Numbered from the stretch's first letter, positions 31,545-40,948 are shown. The stretch is DNA of 64,000 bases from CALBPI01 sp963922335 (GCA_963922335.1 CAWUIB010000013.1:1-64000), one strand, 5' to 3'. Program-made: numbers and translations. The notes: generated by a model from the sequence alone, not told the origin.

Positions 31545-33419
31545 ATGGTTGCCAGCCAAGAGTTAGCTCCCGGGTCCGGGTTACCCGAGAACGACATAGT
31601 GGACTTTGACACTCAAGCCGGGATTGTTCGACATTCGAAAACTGTTCGAACTCTCTTAGTCGAAGCCTTGATTCACTATGGCACATCCGCGACTGTCGTC
31701 CTGGCGATTGCATCGGTTCGTAACGATGTTGATTACTGGCATGCGGGACTGTTCTTCTCTCTTGGAGTCGGAACGTATTGTTTCTTCGCTTGGGCGGTGA
31801 AAGTGCCAGTGCTTGTGCGCTTTACGTCGCCGATGATCCAGTTTCTTACCAGTATTTCTGTTGGCGCTGCAATGTCCGCCATAGCGCCAGGTACGTCCTG
31901 GTACATGATTTCCGGTCTATTCTTCGTTTTCGCATTCTCCTCAGGATCGCTGACTCCCTCGAGAGCCGTAGTCGCTGTCGCGTATGTCGTGCTAACCGTT
32001 TTCGGACTATTCGCCACGGATCGCCTTCGTGCACCAGGCCTAGATACTATTGAGGAAGTCTCCGTCTTTGTTCTTTCTTGCGCAGCCATTCTAACTTGGT
32101 CCATACGCTTTGGAATGACAGCTGGTAAAAATCGGCGCAGGCTGCGCATGTCCACTAGAGCACTCAAACAGGCCAAAGCCGCAGTTGTCGCACAAAAGCA
32201 AGATCTTGAGCTGGCCGTTGCCAGGCGGACCGCTGAGCTAGAGGAATCGAAAGCGGCGGCGGAGGCGGCAAGCGAAGCAAAGAGTCGCTTCCTCGCCAAT
32301 ATGTCGCACGAGGTCCGCACGCCGCTCAATGGCGTTCTAGGCATGACCGCTCTGCTCAAGGAGTCACCCTTGCAGCCCGATCAAGGGAAGATGGTCGACA
32401 TTGTACTAAGCAGCGCTCAATCCTTGCTCACCGTCGTCAACGATATCCTTGATTTCTCGAAAATCCATGCCGGTCAGTTAACGGTATCAAGTCAAACGGT
32501 AGATCTACGATTCACCCTTCAGCCACTTGCCGACCTATACGTGGCACTGGCGCAGCAGCGAGGGCTTGAAATGAACGTGTTTCTGCCCGAAGAGCAGGAA
32601 AGTACCGTAGCGTGCGATCCGGAACGTCTTAAGCAGGTCGTATCAAACCTGCTCAGTAACGCGCTGAAGTTCACCGAGAAGGGCAAAATAGAGCTACGTG
32701 CTGTCAATGCTGCGCCGTCAGAGACAGGGTGGATCATTGAGGTAGAAGATTCCGGAATTGGAATTCCCGAGCATGAGCTGGATGGAATATTCGATGAATT
32801 CTCCCAGGTTGATGACAATTGGGACCGCCGGTTCGATGGCACAGGTTTGGGACTCGCTATCTGTAAGAACCTTATGCAGTTGATGGGAGGGACGATCGAC
32901 GTGCGCAGCGTGGTCGGACGCGGTTCCACTTTCCGGGTCACTTTGCCGCGTAAGGCAAGCCAAATAGAAACACGAGAAGTTGCGCCCAACCCAGCGTGCC
33001 CACAGAAAAGCGTAAGTGGCTTGCCGATCCTTGTTGTAGAAAAGAATAAGATTCACCAGAAGATCGCCTCCAAGATGCTCAATAAGTTGGGCTATAGGGT
33101 CGTCATTGCAGACTGCGAGAGTGACGCTCTAGCACTCCTCGCTCGCGAGAGGTTCAGCGCAATCCTAATTGACTACGAATCGCGTGATTCGCAGAATTCG
33201 AAAACCATCGAATGGATTCAGAACAACGACCGTTTGGTCTCTAATGAACTCCCAATCATTGTAGTTACTGCGGACAAGGGGACCGCAGACCAAGTACGTT
33301 CCGAACACAGTGGAATAAACGAATATCTACGAAAGCCAATCAAAGTCGCTGAGTTAGCTGCGGTGCTCCAAAAGTGGATCGTCCATGATACTGCGATATC
33401 TAAAGAGCATCGTGAATAA
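31545..33419 (+). CDS. Hybrid sensor histidine kinase with a degenerate receiver
   Basis: This 624-residue protein has five to six membrane helices (about residues 45-190), a coiled coil (about 200-245), a HisKA domain (FLANMSHEVRTPLNGVLGMT), an HATPase domain (SNLLSNALKFTEKG, DSGIGIPEHELDGIFDEFSQ, GTGLGLAICKNL) and a receiver. In the receiver the phospho-acceptor stands (ILIDYES) and the late lysine is kept (LRKPIKVAEL), but the usual pair of acidic residues at the start is E-K (VVEKNK). It starts 44 bases after the TetR stop. Confidence 0.88.
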   Translation: MVASQELAPGSGLPENDIVDFDTQAGIVRHSKTVRTLLVEALIHYGTSATVVLAIASVRNDVDYWHAGLFFSLGVGTYCFFAWAVKVPVLVRFTSPMIQFLTSISVGAAMSAIAPGTSWYMISGLFFVFAFSSGSLTPSRAVVAVAYVVLTVFGLFATDRLRAPGLDTIEEVSVFVLSCAAILTWSIRFGMTAGKNRRRLRMSTRALKQAKAAVVAQKQDLELAVARRTAELEESKAAAEAASEAKSRFLANMSHEVRTPLNGVLGMTALLKESPLQPDQGKMVDIVLSSAQSLLTVVNDILDFSKIHAGQLTVSSQTVDLRFTLQPLADLYVALAQQRGLEMNVFLPEEQESTVACDPERLKQVVSNLLSNALKFTEKGKIELRAVNAAPSETGWIIEVEDSGIGIPEHELDGIFDEFSQVDDNWDRRFDGTGLGLAICKNLMQLMGGTIDVRSVVGRGSTFRVTLPRKASQIETREVAPNPACPQKSVSGLPILVVEKNKIHQKIASKMLNKLGYRVVIADCESDALALLARERFSAILIDYESRDSQNSKTIEWIQNNDRLVSNELPIIVVTADKGTADQVRSEHSGINEYLRKPIKVAELAAVLQKWIVHDTAISKEHRE

Positions 33420-33649
33420 AGTAACCGCGAAAGAACGACAGCGGTTGACACGACCACCTCCTAAAGAGAGCAAGGTCTAAAATGAAACAAAAGCCTGGCC
33501 ACCACCTAGGTGTAATAGTCGGTACCTGCTCTGACGGACAGTGTCCGACCTGACCTAGACTTTGAAGCGTCCGCTATTCCCAACACCGGATATTCGAGCG
33601 GCAAATTGCTTCATGAGCTTACCGTCGGCAGACCTCCACAAGAAGCTGC

Positions 33650-34033
33650 TCACAGTACGTGCAAACCAACGATTTCCACATCGCAGAGCGGCCCACCGGT
33701 TTCAGTTAAGGTGACCTCAAGGGTCAGGTCCGACCTGCCTTCTTCCTTCGTGAATACGGACGCGTAAACAGACCAAGTATTCTTGGCAACTTCGACTTTC
33801 ATTACGTTGAGGTGCAAGTCTGCGGGAGGGGTAACTACGTTGCGTCCATACTCTCGAACACAGTCAGCAATCTGATCCGCTGTGTAACGTACCCCTCCAG
33901 AGATCGACGCGATCTCCTCGTACTGTCGATTCGCCAGTAGTTCAAGAAGGTGGCGTGCCGTGGTGTCAATCTCAGCGGGGTAGATGGAAGTAACCTCGTG
34001 GAATACTGTAGCACCGCGAGTGGCCGCGATCGA
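33650..34033 (-). pseudogene. DUF7668-like protein without a usable start
   Basis: The minus-strand frame from after a TGA at 34034-34036 to the TGA at 33650-33652 reads as a folded protein: TARHLLELLANRQYEEIASI, ADQIADCVREYGRNVVTPP, TWSVYASVFTKEEGRSDLTL and a C-terminal VEIVGLHVL. This resembles DUF7668 proteins, as I recall them. No ATG, GTG or TTG lies before the domain starts, so the gene has probably lost its first codons, or uses a rare start. Confidence 0.55.
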
Positions 34034-34302
34034 TCATTTGCCGTCGCACGTTTTTTCTGCACACGAGCGACTATTTTTCACGCTAGAGAAGCCTACAGTC
34101 TCGATCAGACCTGACAACGACTGTACGGTCGGGTCTGAGTTATCACACCTAGACGTTCCCATTTCTACCAGGATATGCGGATGAAACACATCGATAGCCG
34201 CCTTGGATACGGAACGCCGATCCGGATTGCTATCCAAGTAACCAGTCCGTATCGGGGAGCCTCTAAATCCAAGCACCGTGGTTAGATTACAACGATGCAG
34301 CA
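34034..34302. other. Intergenic region
   Basis: An 89-codon minus-strand frame spans most of this stretch but has no recognisable domain and its composition is unlike its neighbours. I do not call a gene. Confidence 0.3.
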
Positions 34303-35205
34303 TTAGTTCGCGAACTCCGTTATAAGCTCCGCGACATGATCGGTCGCCTCAAGCTCTGGAAAGTGCCCTACGTGATCGAGCGTAACGATGTTGACGGACT
34401 CGGCCAGCGCCTCCGCACTGCGCCAACTTTCGGGAGAGTGCGATCGGTCCTCACGGCCCCAGATGCTAATAGCCGGTTGTCTTGCCACACCGAGCGGCAC
34501 GCCGGGGATCAGATATCTCTGATAGGCACTGCTCAACGACCATAGCGCACCGTTGTTCATTGCGGTCATCGAGGTCTCGGAGAACCTGGCTCTGGTCTGT
34601 GGGTCAGAGACTACCAATGAAAACCAGTCGTTGAGCCGGCGACGGCCCATTCTCTTCATCGCCCATTGGCCGATGAAGGGCTTTGCCAAGATACGCTTGG
34701 GATCACGCCGTGCTTTCCACTCGGCGAACGTCTCAACCGTTCCGGTCTGGATCAGCACCAACTTATCCACGAGGTCGGGATATCGTACGGCGATGTCCGT
34801 TGCGGCAAGTCCTGCAGCACAAGAGAACGCCAGGATTGCCGGTTGCTGGACAACGCTTCGCACGAATGCCGCAACGCAGTCGTTGGTCTCGAGCCAGTCG
34901 AATCGAAAGCGCGATTCCGTCGCAGAGAATCCCATAGCCGGCAATTCGAAAACAATCACTCGAAATCGACTTGCGTAGCGGTCCAGAAGTTCGTCATACG
35001 ACTCAAGGGTCAAGGGCGGATCGGCAGAGAACACGATTGGTTGACCTCCGCCCCGAGCGCGATAGCGAAACTGTACGCCACGTACATGAGTGAACTGTAT
35101 GTCAGCTTTGGATTGTGAAGCCCAACCGGTTCGATAGTCCTGCTGTCGTTTGCGGCCACCACAGGTATCGACGCAGCAGCCGAGTTTCGAGAGCGTATTC
35201 CACAT
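34303..35205 (-). CDS. Alpha/beta hydrolase
   Basis: From the ATG at 35205 the product is 300 residues. It has the alpha/beta hydrolase order: an oxyanion region (IVFSADPPLTLESYDELLD), the nucleophile elbow LAFSCAAG with serine, the aspartate in ISIWGREDRS and the histidine in DHVGHFPELE. The ATG shares one base with the stop of the preceding lipoprotein gene (TGATG), so translation is coupled. The first 50 residues are cysteine-rich and unusual (LGCCVDTCGG), perhaps not part of the fold. Substrate unknown. Confidence 0.8.
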   Translation of the reverse strand: MWNTLSKLGCCVDTCGGRKRQQDYRTGWASQSKADIQFTHVRGVQFRYRARGGGQPIVFSADPPLTLESYDELLDRYASRFRVIVFELPAMGFSATESRFRFDWLETNDCVAAFVRSVVQQPAILAFSCAAGLAATDIAVRYPDLVDKLVLIQTGTVETFAEWKARRDPKRILAKPFIGQWAMKRMGRRRLNDWFSLVVSDPQTRARFSETSMTAMNNGALWSLSSAYQRYLIPGVPLGVARQPAISIWGREDRSHSPESWRSAEALAESVNIVTLDHVGHFPELEATDHVAELITEFAN

Positions 35206-35894
35206 CAGTGCAACTGACTCTTGCCGTCCAGAACAGTCACGGGCGCCGAATAGAACTTCAGGTCCGCCGCTTCTCCGTACCGCTCTTGAATTCGTTGGTG
35301 CCAGGCATCGCTGTAGAAGCGCTGCGCTGCCTCTGCGTCCTCCCAGAGATAGATGCCACCCAACTTTCTCCCGGTGGCAATGGTGAAATACTTGTAGTCC
35401 AATCCGGCAATATTGGCGTACTCCGGCAACGCCTGTGCCATGCGATCTCTTATCATTCCATTTGGTGCATACCACGGTGCCGAGACGCGTACCACGGAGA
35501 CGACGCCGTCGCGGCCGGCTTTTTCGTGCGCCGCGCTCGGCTGCTTTTCCACCACTTCAAACCAGGTCAGTTTTGCCGACTCGCCATACGTGTCCTGAAT
35601 ACGGGTGTGCCACTCATCGGAGAAGAAAGTAACCGCGTCGCTTCGGCTGTCCCAGAGGTATACGCCACCGAAGACATCATCGGAGAACGTGAAGTACTTT
35701 CTCTGCAGCCCCGCAACCGTGCGGAACTCCTGAACGGATTCGATAAAGGCACTGGTGATCTGTTCGTCCGCAATAGCCGCGGGTCTTGGTATTTCAACCA
35801 GGACCGCCACTAGCGAAGTCTTGGGTGTAGCGGTACAGCCAACCAATGCTACCAACAGAGACAAACAACTTGTAAAGATGATAAATCGGCGCAT
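35205..35894 (-). CDS. Lipoprotein with two tandem ABM/YdhR-like domains
   Basis: The 229-residue product has a signal peptide with lipobox (LLVALVGC) and two similar halves of about 90 residues. Each has a helix ending in VAGLQRKYFTF or IAGLDYKYFTI, a FGGVYLWDS or LGGIYLWED strand and a WHTRIQDTYGESA or WHQRIQERYGEAA helix. This is a duplicated ferredoxin-like (ABM/YdhR) fold, placed at the cell surface or periplasm. It is coupled to the hydrolase gene and divergent from a LysR gene. Confidence 0.75.
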   Translation of the reverse strand: MRRFIIFTSCLSLLVALVGCTATPKTSLVAVLVEIPRPAAIADEQITSAFIESVQEFRTVAGLQRKYFTFSDDVFGGVYLWDSRSDAVTFFSDEWHTRIQDTYGESAKLTWFEVVEKQPSAAHEKAGRDGVVSVVRVSAPWYAPNGMIRDRMAQALPEYANIAGLDYKYFTIATGRKLGGIYLWEDAEAAQRFYSDAWHQRIQERYGEAADLKFYSAPVTVLDGKSQLH

Positions 35895-36001
35895 CGACTA
35901 ACCTCGCGAACCCTAGCGACTTTCACGTACGAGATATAGCAATGAGGGTGTTCGTCGTATACGCTCAAAATTGCAAAAGAGTTTTTCATCAGGGAAACGC
36001 C

Positions 36002-36868
36002 ATGTCGCCTCAATGGAACGACATCGAGATTTTTTTGGCCGTTGCGGAGCGGAAGACCCTGTCGCAGGCGGCCTCCGACTTAGGCCTTTCTGTCGCGACG
36101 GTGACTCGTCGTCTTGATGCTCTGGAGAGCAGCCTTAAATTGACACTGGTGCGTCGCACTACTCGGGGTGCCGTGTTGACAGAAGCTGGGAAGCGGGCTC
36201 TGAAGGATGCCAAGGCCGGGGCGCGGCACTTGCGGCGATTTGTGCGTGTTGCAGAGTCGATTGCCGAAGGTGAAGCGGGCTTTCGCGTGCGAGTCTCCTC
36301 GACCGAACCGATGCTCGCTGGCGTCTTGGCTCCTCGCCTCCCACTGCTGTTCGAAGAACTGCCAAGCGCCAACGTTGAATTCGAAGTGAATCGGGACCTG
36401 TCGGATCTCACCTGGGGCGACGTCGACATCGCCGTTCGGTTAGCGCAACCTAACGCAGAATCTCTGATCGGTCGCCGATTGAATCGAATCGAACTGGGTC
36501 TCTATTGCTCAAAAAGATATCTGCGCCGCCGAGATCCAGCAGACCTTGATCTCGCCAATGAGGATCTGCTGTGGCTTGATGCTAAGTACCAGGGCATAGC
36601 GGAGAACAACTGGCTATCGGCGCATGATCTGGAAAAACGGGCGAAACTTCGCTCAACAAGTATCCGCGTTCTAGAGCAGGCGTGTCTCGCGGGCGTCGGT
36701 ATCGCGCCCCTACCTAAGTTTTCCGCCCCACCTAACTTGGTTGAAATTTCCGGACCAAAACTACCACCACGCCAACCGTGGATTGTCTTCCACCGAGATA
36801 CTCGACGCGACGAACGTATGCAAAAAGTTCGAGATTGGATAGCGAGTAGCTGCAACGCAGCCTTCTAG
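36002..36868 (+). CDS. LysR-family regulator
   Basis: From the ATG at 36002, which follows AGGGAA, the product is 288 residues. The N-terminal winged helix (IEIFLAVAERKTLSQAASDL) and a periplasmic-binding-like effector domain are complete. It is divergent from the lipoprotein-hydrolase pair, which it likely controls. The open frame extends 20 codons upstream but without a ribosome site. Confidence 0.85.
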   Translation: MSPQWNDIEIFLAVAERKTLSQAASDLGLSVATVTRRLDALESSLKLTLVRRTTRGAVLTEAGKRALKDAKAGARHLRRFVRVAESIAEGEAGFRVRVSSTEPMLAGVLAPRLPLLFEELPSANVEFEVNRDLSDLTWGDVDIAVRLAQPNAESLIGRRLNRIELGLYCSKRYLRRRDPADLDLANEDLLWLDAKYQGIAENNWLSAHDLEKRAKLRSTSIRVLEQACLAGVGIAPLPKFSAPPNLVEISGPKLPPRQPWIVFHRDTRRDERMQKVRDWIASSCNAAF

Positions 36869-36906
36869 ACTAACGCCGCCAACCACCGCAGAGTGGAAGC
36901 GCACTG

Positions 36907-37461
36907 CTACGATCGCTTGTTCTCCTCATATGCGCCAACGAGCATCTCCAGGAGTCGTTGACGACCGACACCGGCGGACAACTGCGATTGAATCCGGGCG
37001 CTGCCCATCCCTCGAGCCGGTTGTAGATCTGTAGAAGCTGACACCGGGAGGGCCAAGCCCATGACAAAGCCGCTAGTGCGGTTTGGTTTGATCGTCGCGA
37101 ACTGTCGCTTGTCTTTGAGTCCGACATAAGTCTTGCACGGCACGACCTCGACGCCGGGCAAGGAACGTGCGTGCTCGATGAGTGCATCGTAGTCGGCTTT
37201 GACGTCTTCGTCGATCTTTTGCCGCAAGTCATTCGCCAGCACATCGGGCTGGGTCCAAGGCACATCGTTGGTGTACTCGCGCACAACCGCAACAGCGGTA
37301 TAGTGACCTAAGCCATGCTCCGATTTGAGCATCGCAACTTGCGATTTTTTGTCATCGGGCGTTCGGCTCAGAAGATCAAGCCAATACGACAAACCATGGC
37401 CGGTCTTCTCCGCCAGGTTTTCGATGATACGAGCATGCATCTCGCCAGGGCTAAGCGCCAT
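36907..37461 (-). CDS. DUF4287/DUF5655 protein
   Basis: The 184-residue protein starts MALSPGEMHARIIENLAEKTG, typical of DUF4287, with a C-terminal DUF5655-like part (DALIEHARSLPGVEVVPCKTYVGL). These proteins occur with ArsR and SRPBCC genes; their biochemical role is unknown. It overlaps the SRPBCC gene by 11 bases and is the third gene of the ArsR operon. Confidence 0.75.
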   Translation of the reverse strand: MALSPGEMHARIIENLAEKTGHGLSYWLDLLSRTPDDKKSQVAMLKSEHGLGHYTAVAVVREYTNDVPWTQPDVLANDLRQKIDEDVKADYDALIEHARSLPGVEVVPCKTYVGLKDKRQFATIKPNRTSGFVMGLALPVSASTDLQPARGMGSARIQSQLSAGVGRQRLLEMLVGAYEENKRS

Positions 37462-37876
37462 GAGCATTCGTCTCCTTGTTTCCGATATGGGCAACAAGCT
37501 TCCGTCTGAGGAGACGGCGCCATCCGAGCGAAAGGAATAGCTTCAGGACAATCTGAGAAGCCCGGAACCCTGTCTGCTGCAACTCGAGCAGCGTGCCGCG
37601 TTCGCAATCAGATAGCCGGAAATCGACAACGGTGTCCACACCTTGCGCTCTCCAGGCAATCGAAAGATGTTGCTTGGGGACCAGGGCCAGTACCTCGCAA
37701 TTGACGGTTCCATCAAAGCCAGGACCTGGATCAGTACGAAACGTAAACACGTGACCGACGACGGGCTCAAACGTGTTCGGCATCAGCCAAGCGGCAAGTT
37801 CCTCACTGTCTGTAAGCGCCTCCCAAACGACGTCTCGGGCGTATCCCAATGTCACTGATTTACGAATGGAACCCAT
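37451..37876 (-). CDS. SRPBCC (AHSA1-like) protein
   Basis: This 141-residue protein has the START/AHSA1 pattern: VTLGYARDVVWEALTDSEEL, AWLMPNTFEPVVGHVFTF and a C-terminal amphipathic helix. The fold binds hydrophobic ligands. Genes of this type often follow an ArsR regulator directly, as here with a one-base gap. Function inferred only as a lipid- or ligand-binding protein. Confidence 0.8.
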   Translation of the reverse strand: MGSIRKSVTLGYARDVVWEALTDSEELAAWLMPNTFEPVVGHVFTFRTDPGPGFDGTVNCEVLALVPKQHLSIAWRAQGVDTVVDFRLSDCERGTLLELQQTGFRASQIVLKLFLSLGWRRLLRRKLVAHIGNKETNAHGA

Positions 37877-37877
37877 A

Positions 37878-38225
37878 CTACTTCCTCTTCTTCTTAAGGT
37901 GCTCGCCCAACGCGGACAAGCGCTGATCCCAGAACTTCTCGTACTTTGTCAGCCATTGCATAACGGGGACCATTGTTGATGCGCTGACGCGATAGATTGT
38001 TCGGCGACCCTCTTTTCGACTCGATACCAACGCTGCGTCCCGCAGGACCTGTAGATGCTGAGATACCGCCGGTTGGGAGATCGAGAGATGTTCCTTCAGC
38101 TCCCCCACGGACTGCTCCTGGTCATACAGAAGATCGAGTAGCGCCCGTCGATTGGGATCCGACAAGGCCCGGAACACGAGACTCGTTAGATCCGGTCTTT
38201 CCTGTGGGGCGGCCGCTGAACGCAA
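37878..38225 (-). CDS. ArsR-family regulator
   Basis: The 115-residue protein is a winged helix repressor (VFRALSDPNRRALLDLLY, then LSISQPAVSQHLQVLRDAAL and a basic tail). There are no metal-binding cysteines, which places it with the SRPBCC-linked ArsR group rather than the metal sensors. Translation seems to begin at TTG. Two identical palindromes in its promoter are the probable autoregulatory sites. Confidence 0.82.
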   Translation of the reverse strand: MRSAAAPQERPDLTSLVFRALSDPNRRALLDLLYDQEQSVGELKEHLSISQPAVSQHLQVLRDAALVSSRKEGRRTIYRVSASTMVPVMQWLTKYEKFWDQRLSALGEHLKKKRK

Positions 38226-38234
38226 AGCTTTCTC

Positions 38235-38282
38235 ATAAGTATTGACTTATCTTTATTATATAAGTGATTACTTATTTGTCAA
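38235..38282 (-). promoter_or_regulatory. ArsR operon promoter with two identical palindromic operators
   Basis: ATAAGT-N4-ACTTAT occurs at 38235-38250 and 38260-38275, 25 bases apart. On the minus strand TTGACA (38277-38282) and TATAAT (38255-38260) are 16 bases apart, so one operator fills the spacer and the other lies at the start of transcription. Confidence 0.8.
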
Positions 38283-38438
38283 CCGCCACTGGTGTCGGCT
38301 TTGCCGCGAACCCGCCGCCGAATTGCTGATCTGAACCGTTAGAGCGGTCGATGCGAGCTTTCCCTGCGGCCGTGGTTCGTCACGGCAGTCAAAAAACGTT
38401 ATACAAAGAAAACGATCACCCCCACATGAGTTCGGTGA

Positions 38439-39866
38439 ATGCTCAAGCTTCAGTCTTGTCTCCCCCATTCCTTTCTCGTCTTCCTTCTGATCGCTGAATC
38501 AACCGTCGCGGCGCAAACAACCGCCGAAGAAGCCAGAGCGCTGATTATCGCGGGAGACTTCGATGCCGCCGCCGATCTACTCGATGATTGCCTGACAAAT
38601 CAGCGTGGCCGATCGGCGCTGGCGGATTGTGCGATTCAACGCGCAAAGATCGATTTCTATCGCGCAGACTATCCGGCGGCGACGATTCGTCTGAACCGAT
38701 ATACCCGGGATCTGAGTCTTTCTTCAGCGCAAGCGATACAAGTGGAGCAAGTACGTGGCGCGATCAAGCTCAAGCTGGGTGACTACTCGAGCGCGATCGC
38801 CCACTTCGATGTCGCCCTTAAGCGCGTCGTGGAAGATGCTGACCCGGATGCTGAGATGAAGATTCTTAACAACATCGGTGTGGCCTACCTCTACATGGAA
38901 GACTATGAAGCGGCGTTGGAGACGTTGCTGTCTCTGAAGACCAAGTTCGCCGGCAGAATGTCGCCAACCACCCACGCATCGGTGCTCTCCAACATCGGTG
39001 ACGCGAAACTCCTTCTCGGTCAGTACGATGATGCTCTGTCCTTTCACCGTCAGGCATTGCAACTCCGAGAGAATATTGGAAACCCCGAGCGGCTCGGGCT
39101 CTCCCACCGCAGCATTGCCGAAATCTATCTGGAGCTGGATCGGCTTGACGATGCCATGTTTCACGCTCAGTCCGCTGTTGACCTAGAGACCGAACATGGA
39201 TTGGACGCCGCCAAGGCGTCGAGCCTTATCACATACGCCGAGATCCAGTTGAAGCAGGGCGACCTGGACGGTGCGCTGACCTCCGCCGAGAACGCATTGG
39301 AACTCTGTCAACGCCTCAATCTGAAGGGATTGGCCGTTGGCGTTCGACGTCATCTCGCCGAGATTCACGAAACGAGGGGCAATCTTCAAGAAGCGCTAGT
39401 TCATAGTCAGGCGGCGTTTCAAGACCAAGTCTCTCTTCACAACGAGGCGACCAGCGTGCAGTTGGCTAGGGCCGAAGCTGACCACAAGATAACGACCGCA
39501 CAGTTGGAGCATGCCGAAGAGATGAGAACCGCGGAACTCGAGCTCATACGAGAACGGGTGCGGCTTAGGTTCCTGATCGTCGCCGTGGTCGGCGTGGGAG
39601 TCCTTGCTGTGGGCGGCTACATGTTCTCAGTCGTGATGGAAAGCAAAAACTATCAGTTACGGACGGCGAACAAAGCGCTCGAACTGGCCAATCAAAGGAC
39701 CGAAGCTCTCGTTGCGGCCCTGCCCATTTGCGATAGCTGCGTCGATCTTTGGCAAAGTTGCGATGGCAGTTGGGCGCCGCTTGAAGACTATGTCGAACAA
39801 CAGAAAGCTAAGCGACCGAACAACGAAATCTGCCAGATATGCTCATGTACATTACCCAACGCATAA
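38439..39866 (+). CDS. TPR protein with membrane helix and C-terminal CxxC module (copy 1)
   Basis: The 475-residue protein has a signal peptide (to about residue 25), seven or so TPR units (30-330), a coiled coil (335-375), one transmembrane helix (377-400) and a cytoplasmic tail with C431-x-x-C434, C441 and C465-x-x-C468-x-C470. The tail resembles the LPICxxCKKIR zinc-like module found at the end of many receiver and GGDEF proteins. It is a paralogue of 55789-57267. Its N-terminal sensor should be periplasmic. Role inferred as signalling. Confidence 0.75.
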   Translation: MLKLQSCLPHSFLVFLLIAESTVAAQTTAEEARALIIAGDFDAAADLLDDCLTNQRGRSALADCAIQRAKIDFYRADYPAATIRLNRYTRDLSLSSAQAIQVEQVRGAIKLKLGDYSSAIAHFDVALKRVVEDADPDAEMKILNNIGVAYLYMEDYEAALETLLSLKTKFAGRMSPTTHASVLSNIGDAKLLLGQYDDALSFHRQALQLRENIGNPERLGLSHRSIAEIYLELDRLDDAMFHAQSAVDLETEHGLDAAKASSLITYAEIQLKQGDLDGALTSAENALELCQRLNLKGLAVGVRRHLAEIHETRGNLQEALVHSQAAFQDQVSLHNEATSVQLARAEADHKITTAQLEHAEEMRTAELELIRERVRLRFLIVAVVGVGVLAVGGYMFSVVMESKNYQLRTANKALELANQRTEALVAALPICDSCVDLWQSCDGSWAPLEDYVEQQKAKRPNNEICQICSCTLPNA

Positions 39867-39900
39867 TCTGTTGTCGCCACGCGGTCCGAAAACTGATCAT

Positions 39901-40887
39901 TCACGCATTGATGCTCGACATGCCGCCTTCGTCGTACCGATTTCCGGCCACCTTGTCGGCAAGAAGATGCAATAGAGCTAGTTCCTCGTCGGTCAGCTCT
40001 ATCGTGTGAGCACCCAGGTTCGTCTTCAAGTTCGCGATCTTCGTTGTACCGGGAATCGCCATGATATGAGGACCACGAGACAGTACCCACGCCAACGCCA
40101 CCTGAGAAGCCTCGCATTCCTTCGATCTGGCGATGGCTGTAATCTCGCCCACTAGCTCAACGTTAGCGTTGTATGCATCACCCTGGAATCGCGGGGTACT
40201 CGAACGAAAGTCACCCGCCGAAAGCGACTCTTTCGTCAGGTGCCCTGACAGCATTCCGCGCCCCAGTGGCGAGTACGCAACCAGTGATGCGCCGACGTCG
40301 ATGCACGCTGGAATAACCGATGCTTCAATGTCTCGACTGAATATCGAGTACTCAGATTGAACAGCGGAGATAGGGTGAATTCGAGACGCTTTACGAATGG
40401 TGTCGCCTGACGCTTCTGACAGGCCAATCCATCCGACTTTTCCTTCGCTCACCAGTTCCGCCATCGCGGATACCGTCTCCTCGATAGGAGTCGATGGATC
40501 CACTCGATGCAGATAGTAAAGATCGATGAAATCAGTTTGCAGTCGCTTTAGCGACCCCTCAACCGCTCGGCGGCAGTTCGCTCGTGAGCCGTCCAGCCCG
40601 GTAAATGCGCCGGTGACTTCATCACGGGTCGGCCCGAACTTTGTCGCGATGAACACCTTGTCTCGACGATCTCGAAATGCCTCCCCCAGCAACCGTTCGT
40701 TAGCGCTCCCGACGCCGTACATTTCGGCAGTATCGAAATGCTGAACGCCGAGCTCGATCGCCTCGTGCAGTAGCTGGATCGCCTGACGCTGTTCGGTCGG
40801 TGGCCCGTAGAATTCCGATAACCCCATACAACCAAGGCCGATAGCCGGCATCGATACATTGGTCGAACCGATGGTTCTGATTTTCAT
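39901..40887 (-). CDS. Aldo/keto reductase
   Basis: From the ATG at 40887 the product is 328 residues of AKR11/13 type. Catalytic residues are visible: aspartate and tyrosine in FDTAEMYGVGSANE, lysine in VFIATKFGPT and histidine in DLYYLHRVDPSTP. It reduces carbonyls with NADPH. It is the only gene in its unit; the upstream hairpin at 40921-40948 separates it from the lipoprotein gene. Confidence 0.87.
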   Translation of the reverse strand: MKIRTIGSTNVSMPAIGLGCMGLSEFYGPPTEQRQAIQLLHEAIELGVQHFDTAEMYGVGSANERLLGEAFRDRRDKVFIATKFGPTRDEVTGAFTGLDGSRANCRRAVEGSLKRLQTDFIDLYYLHRVDPSTPIEETVSAMAELVSEGKVGWIGLSEASGDTIRKASRIHPISAVQSEYSIFSRDIEASVIPACIDVGASLVAYSPLGRGMLSGHLTKESLSAGDFRSSTPRFQGDAYNANVELVGEITAIARSKECEASQVALAWVLSRGPHIMAIPGTTKIANLKTNLGAHTIELTDEELALLHLLADKVAGNRYDEGGMSSINA

Positions 40888-40920
40888 GGTATCCCCTACG
40901 GTCTGATGAAAAGAAAGTGC

Positions 40921-40948
40921 AAGTAGGGGCGGTCTCCCGCCCCTACTT
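40921..40948 (-). terminator. Strong hairpin after the repeat lipoprotein gene
   Basis: AAGTAGGGGCGG and CCGCCCCTACTT form a perfect 12-base stem around TCTC. On the minus strand it lies 12 bases after the stop codon of the lipoprotein gene and is followed by a T-rich stretch. Confidence 0.65.

Noticed and set aside
34034..34303. 89-codon minus-strand frame
   Set aside because: No domain, no ribosome site and atypical composition; it only spans the gap between the hydrolase and the DUF7668-like frame.
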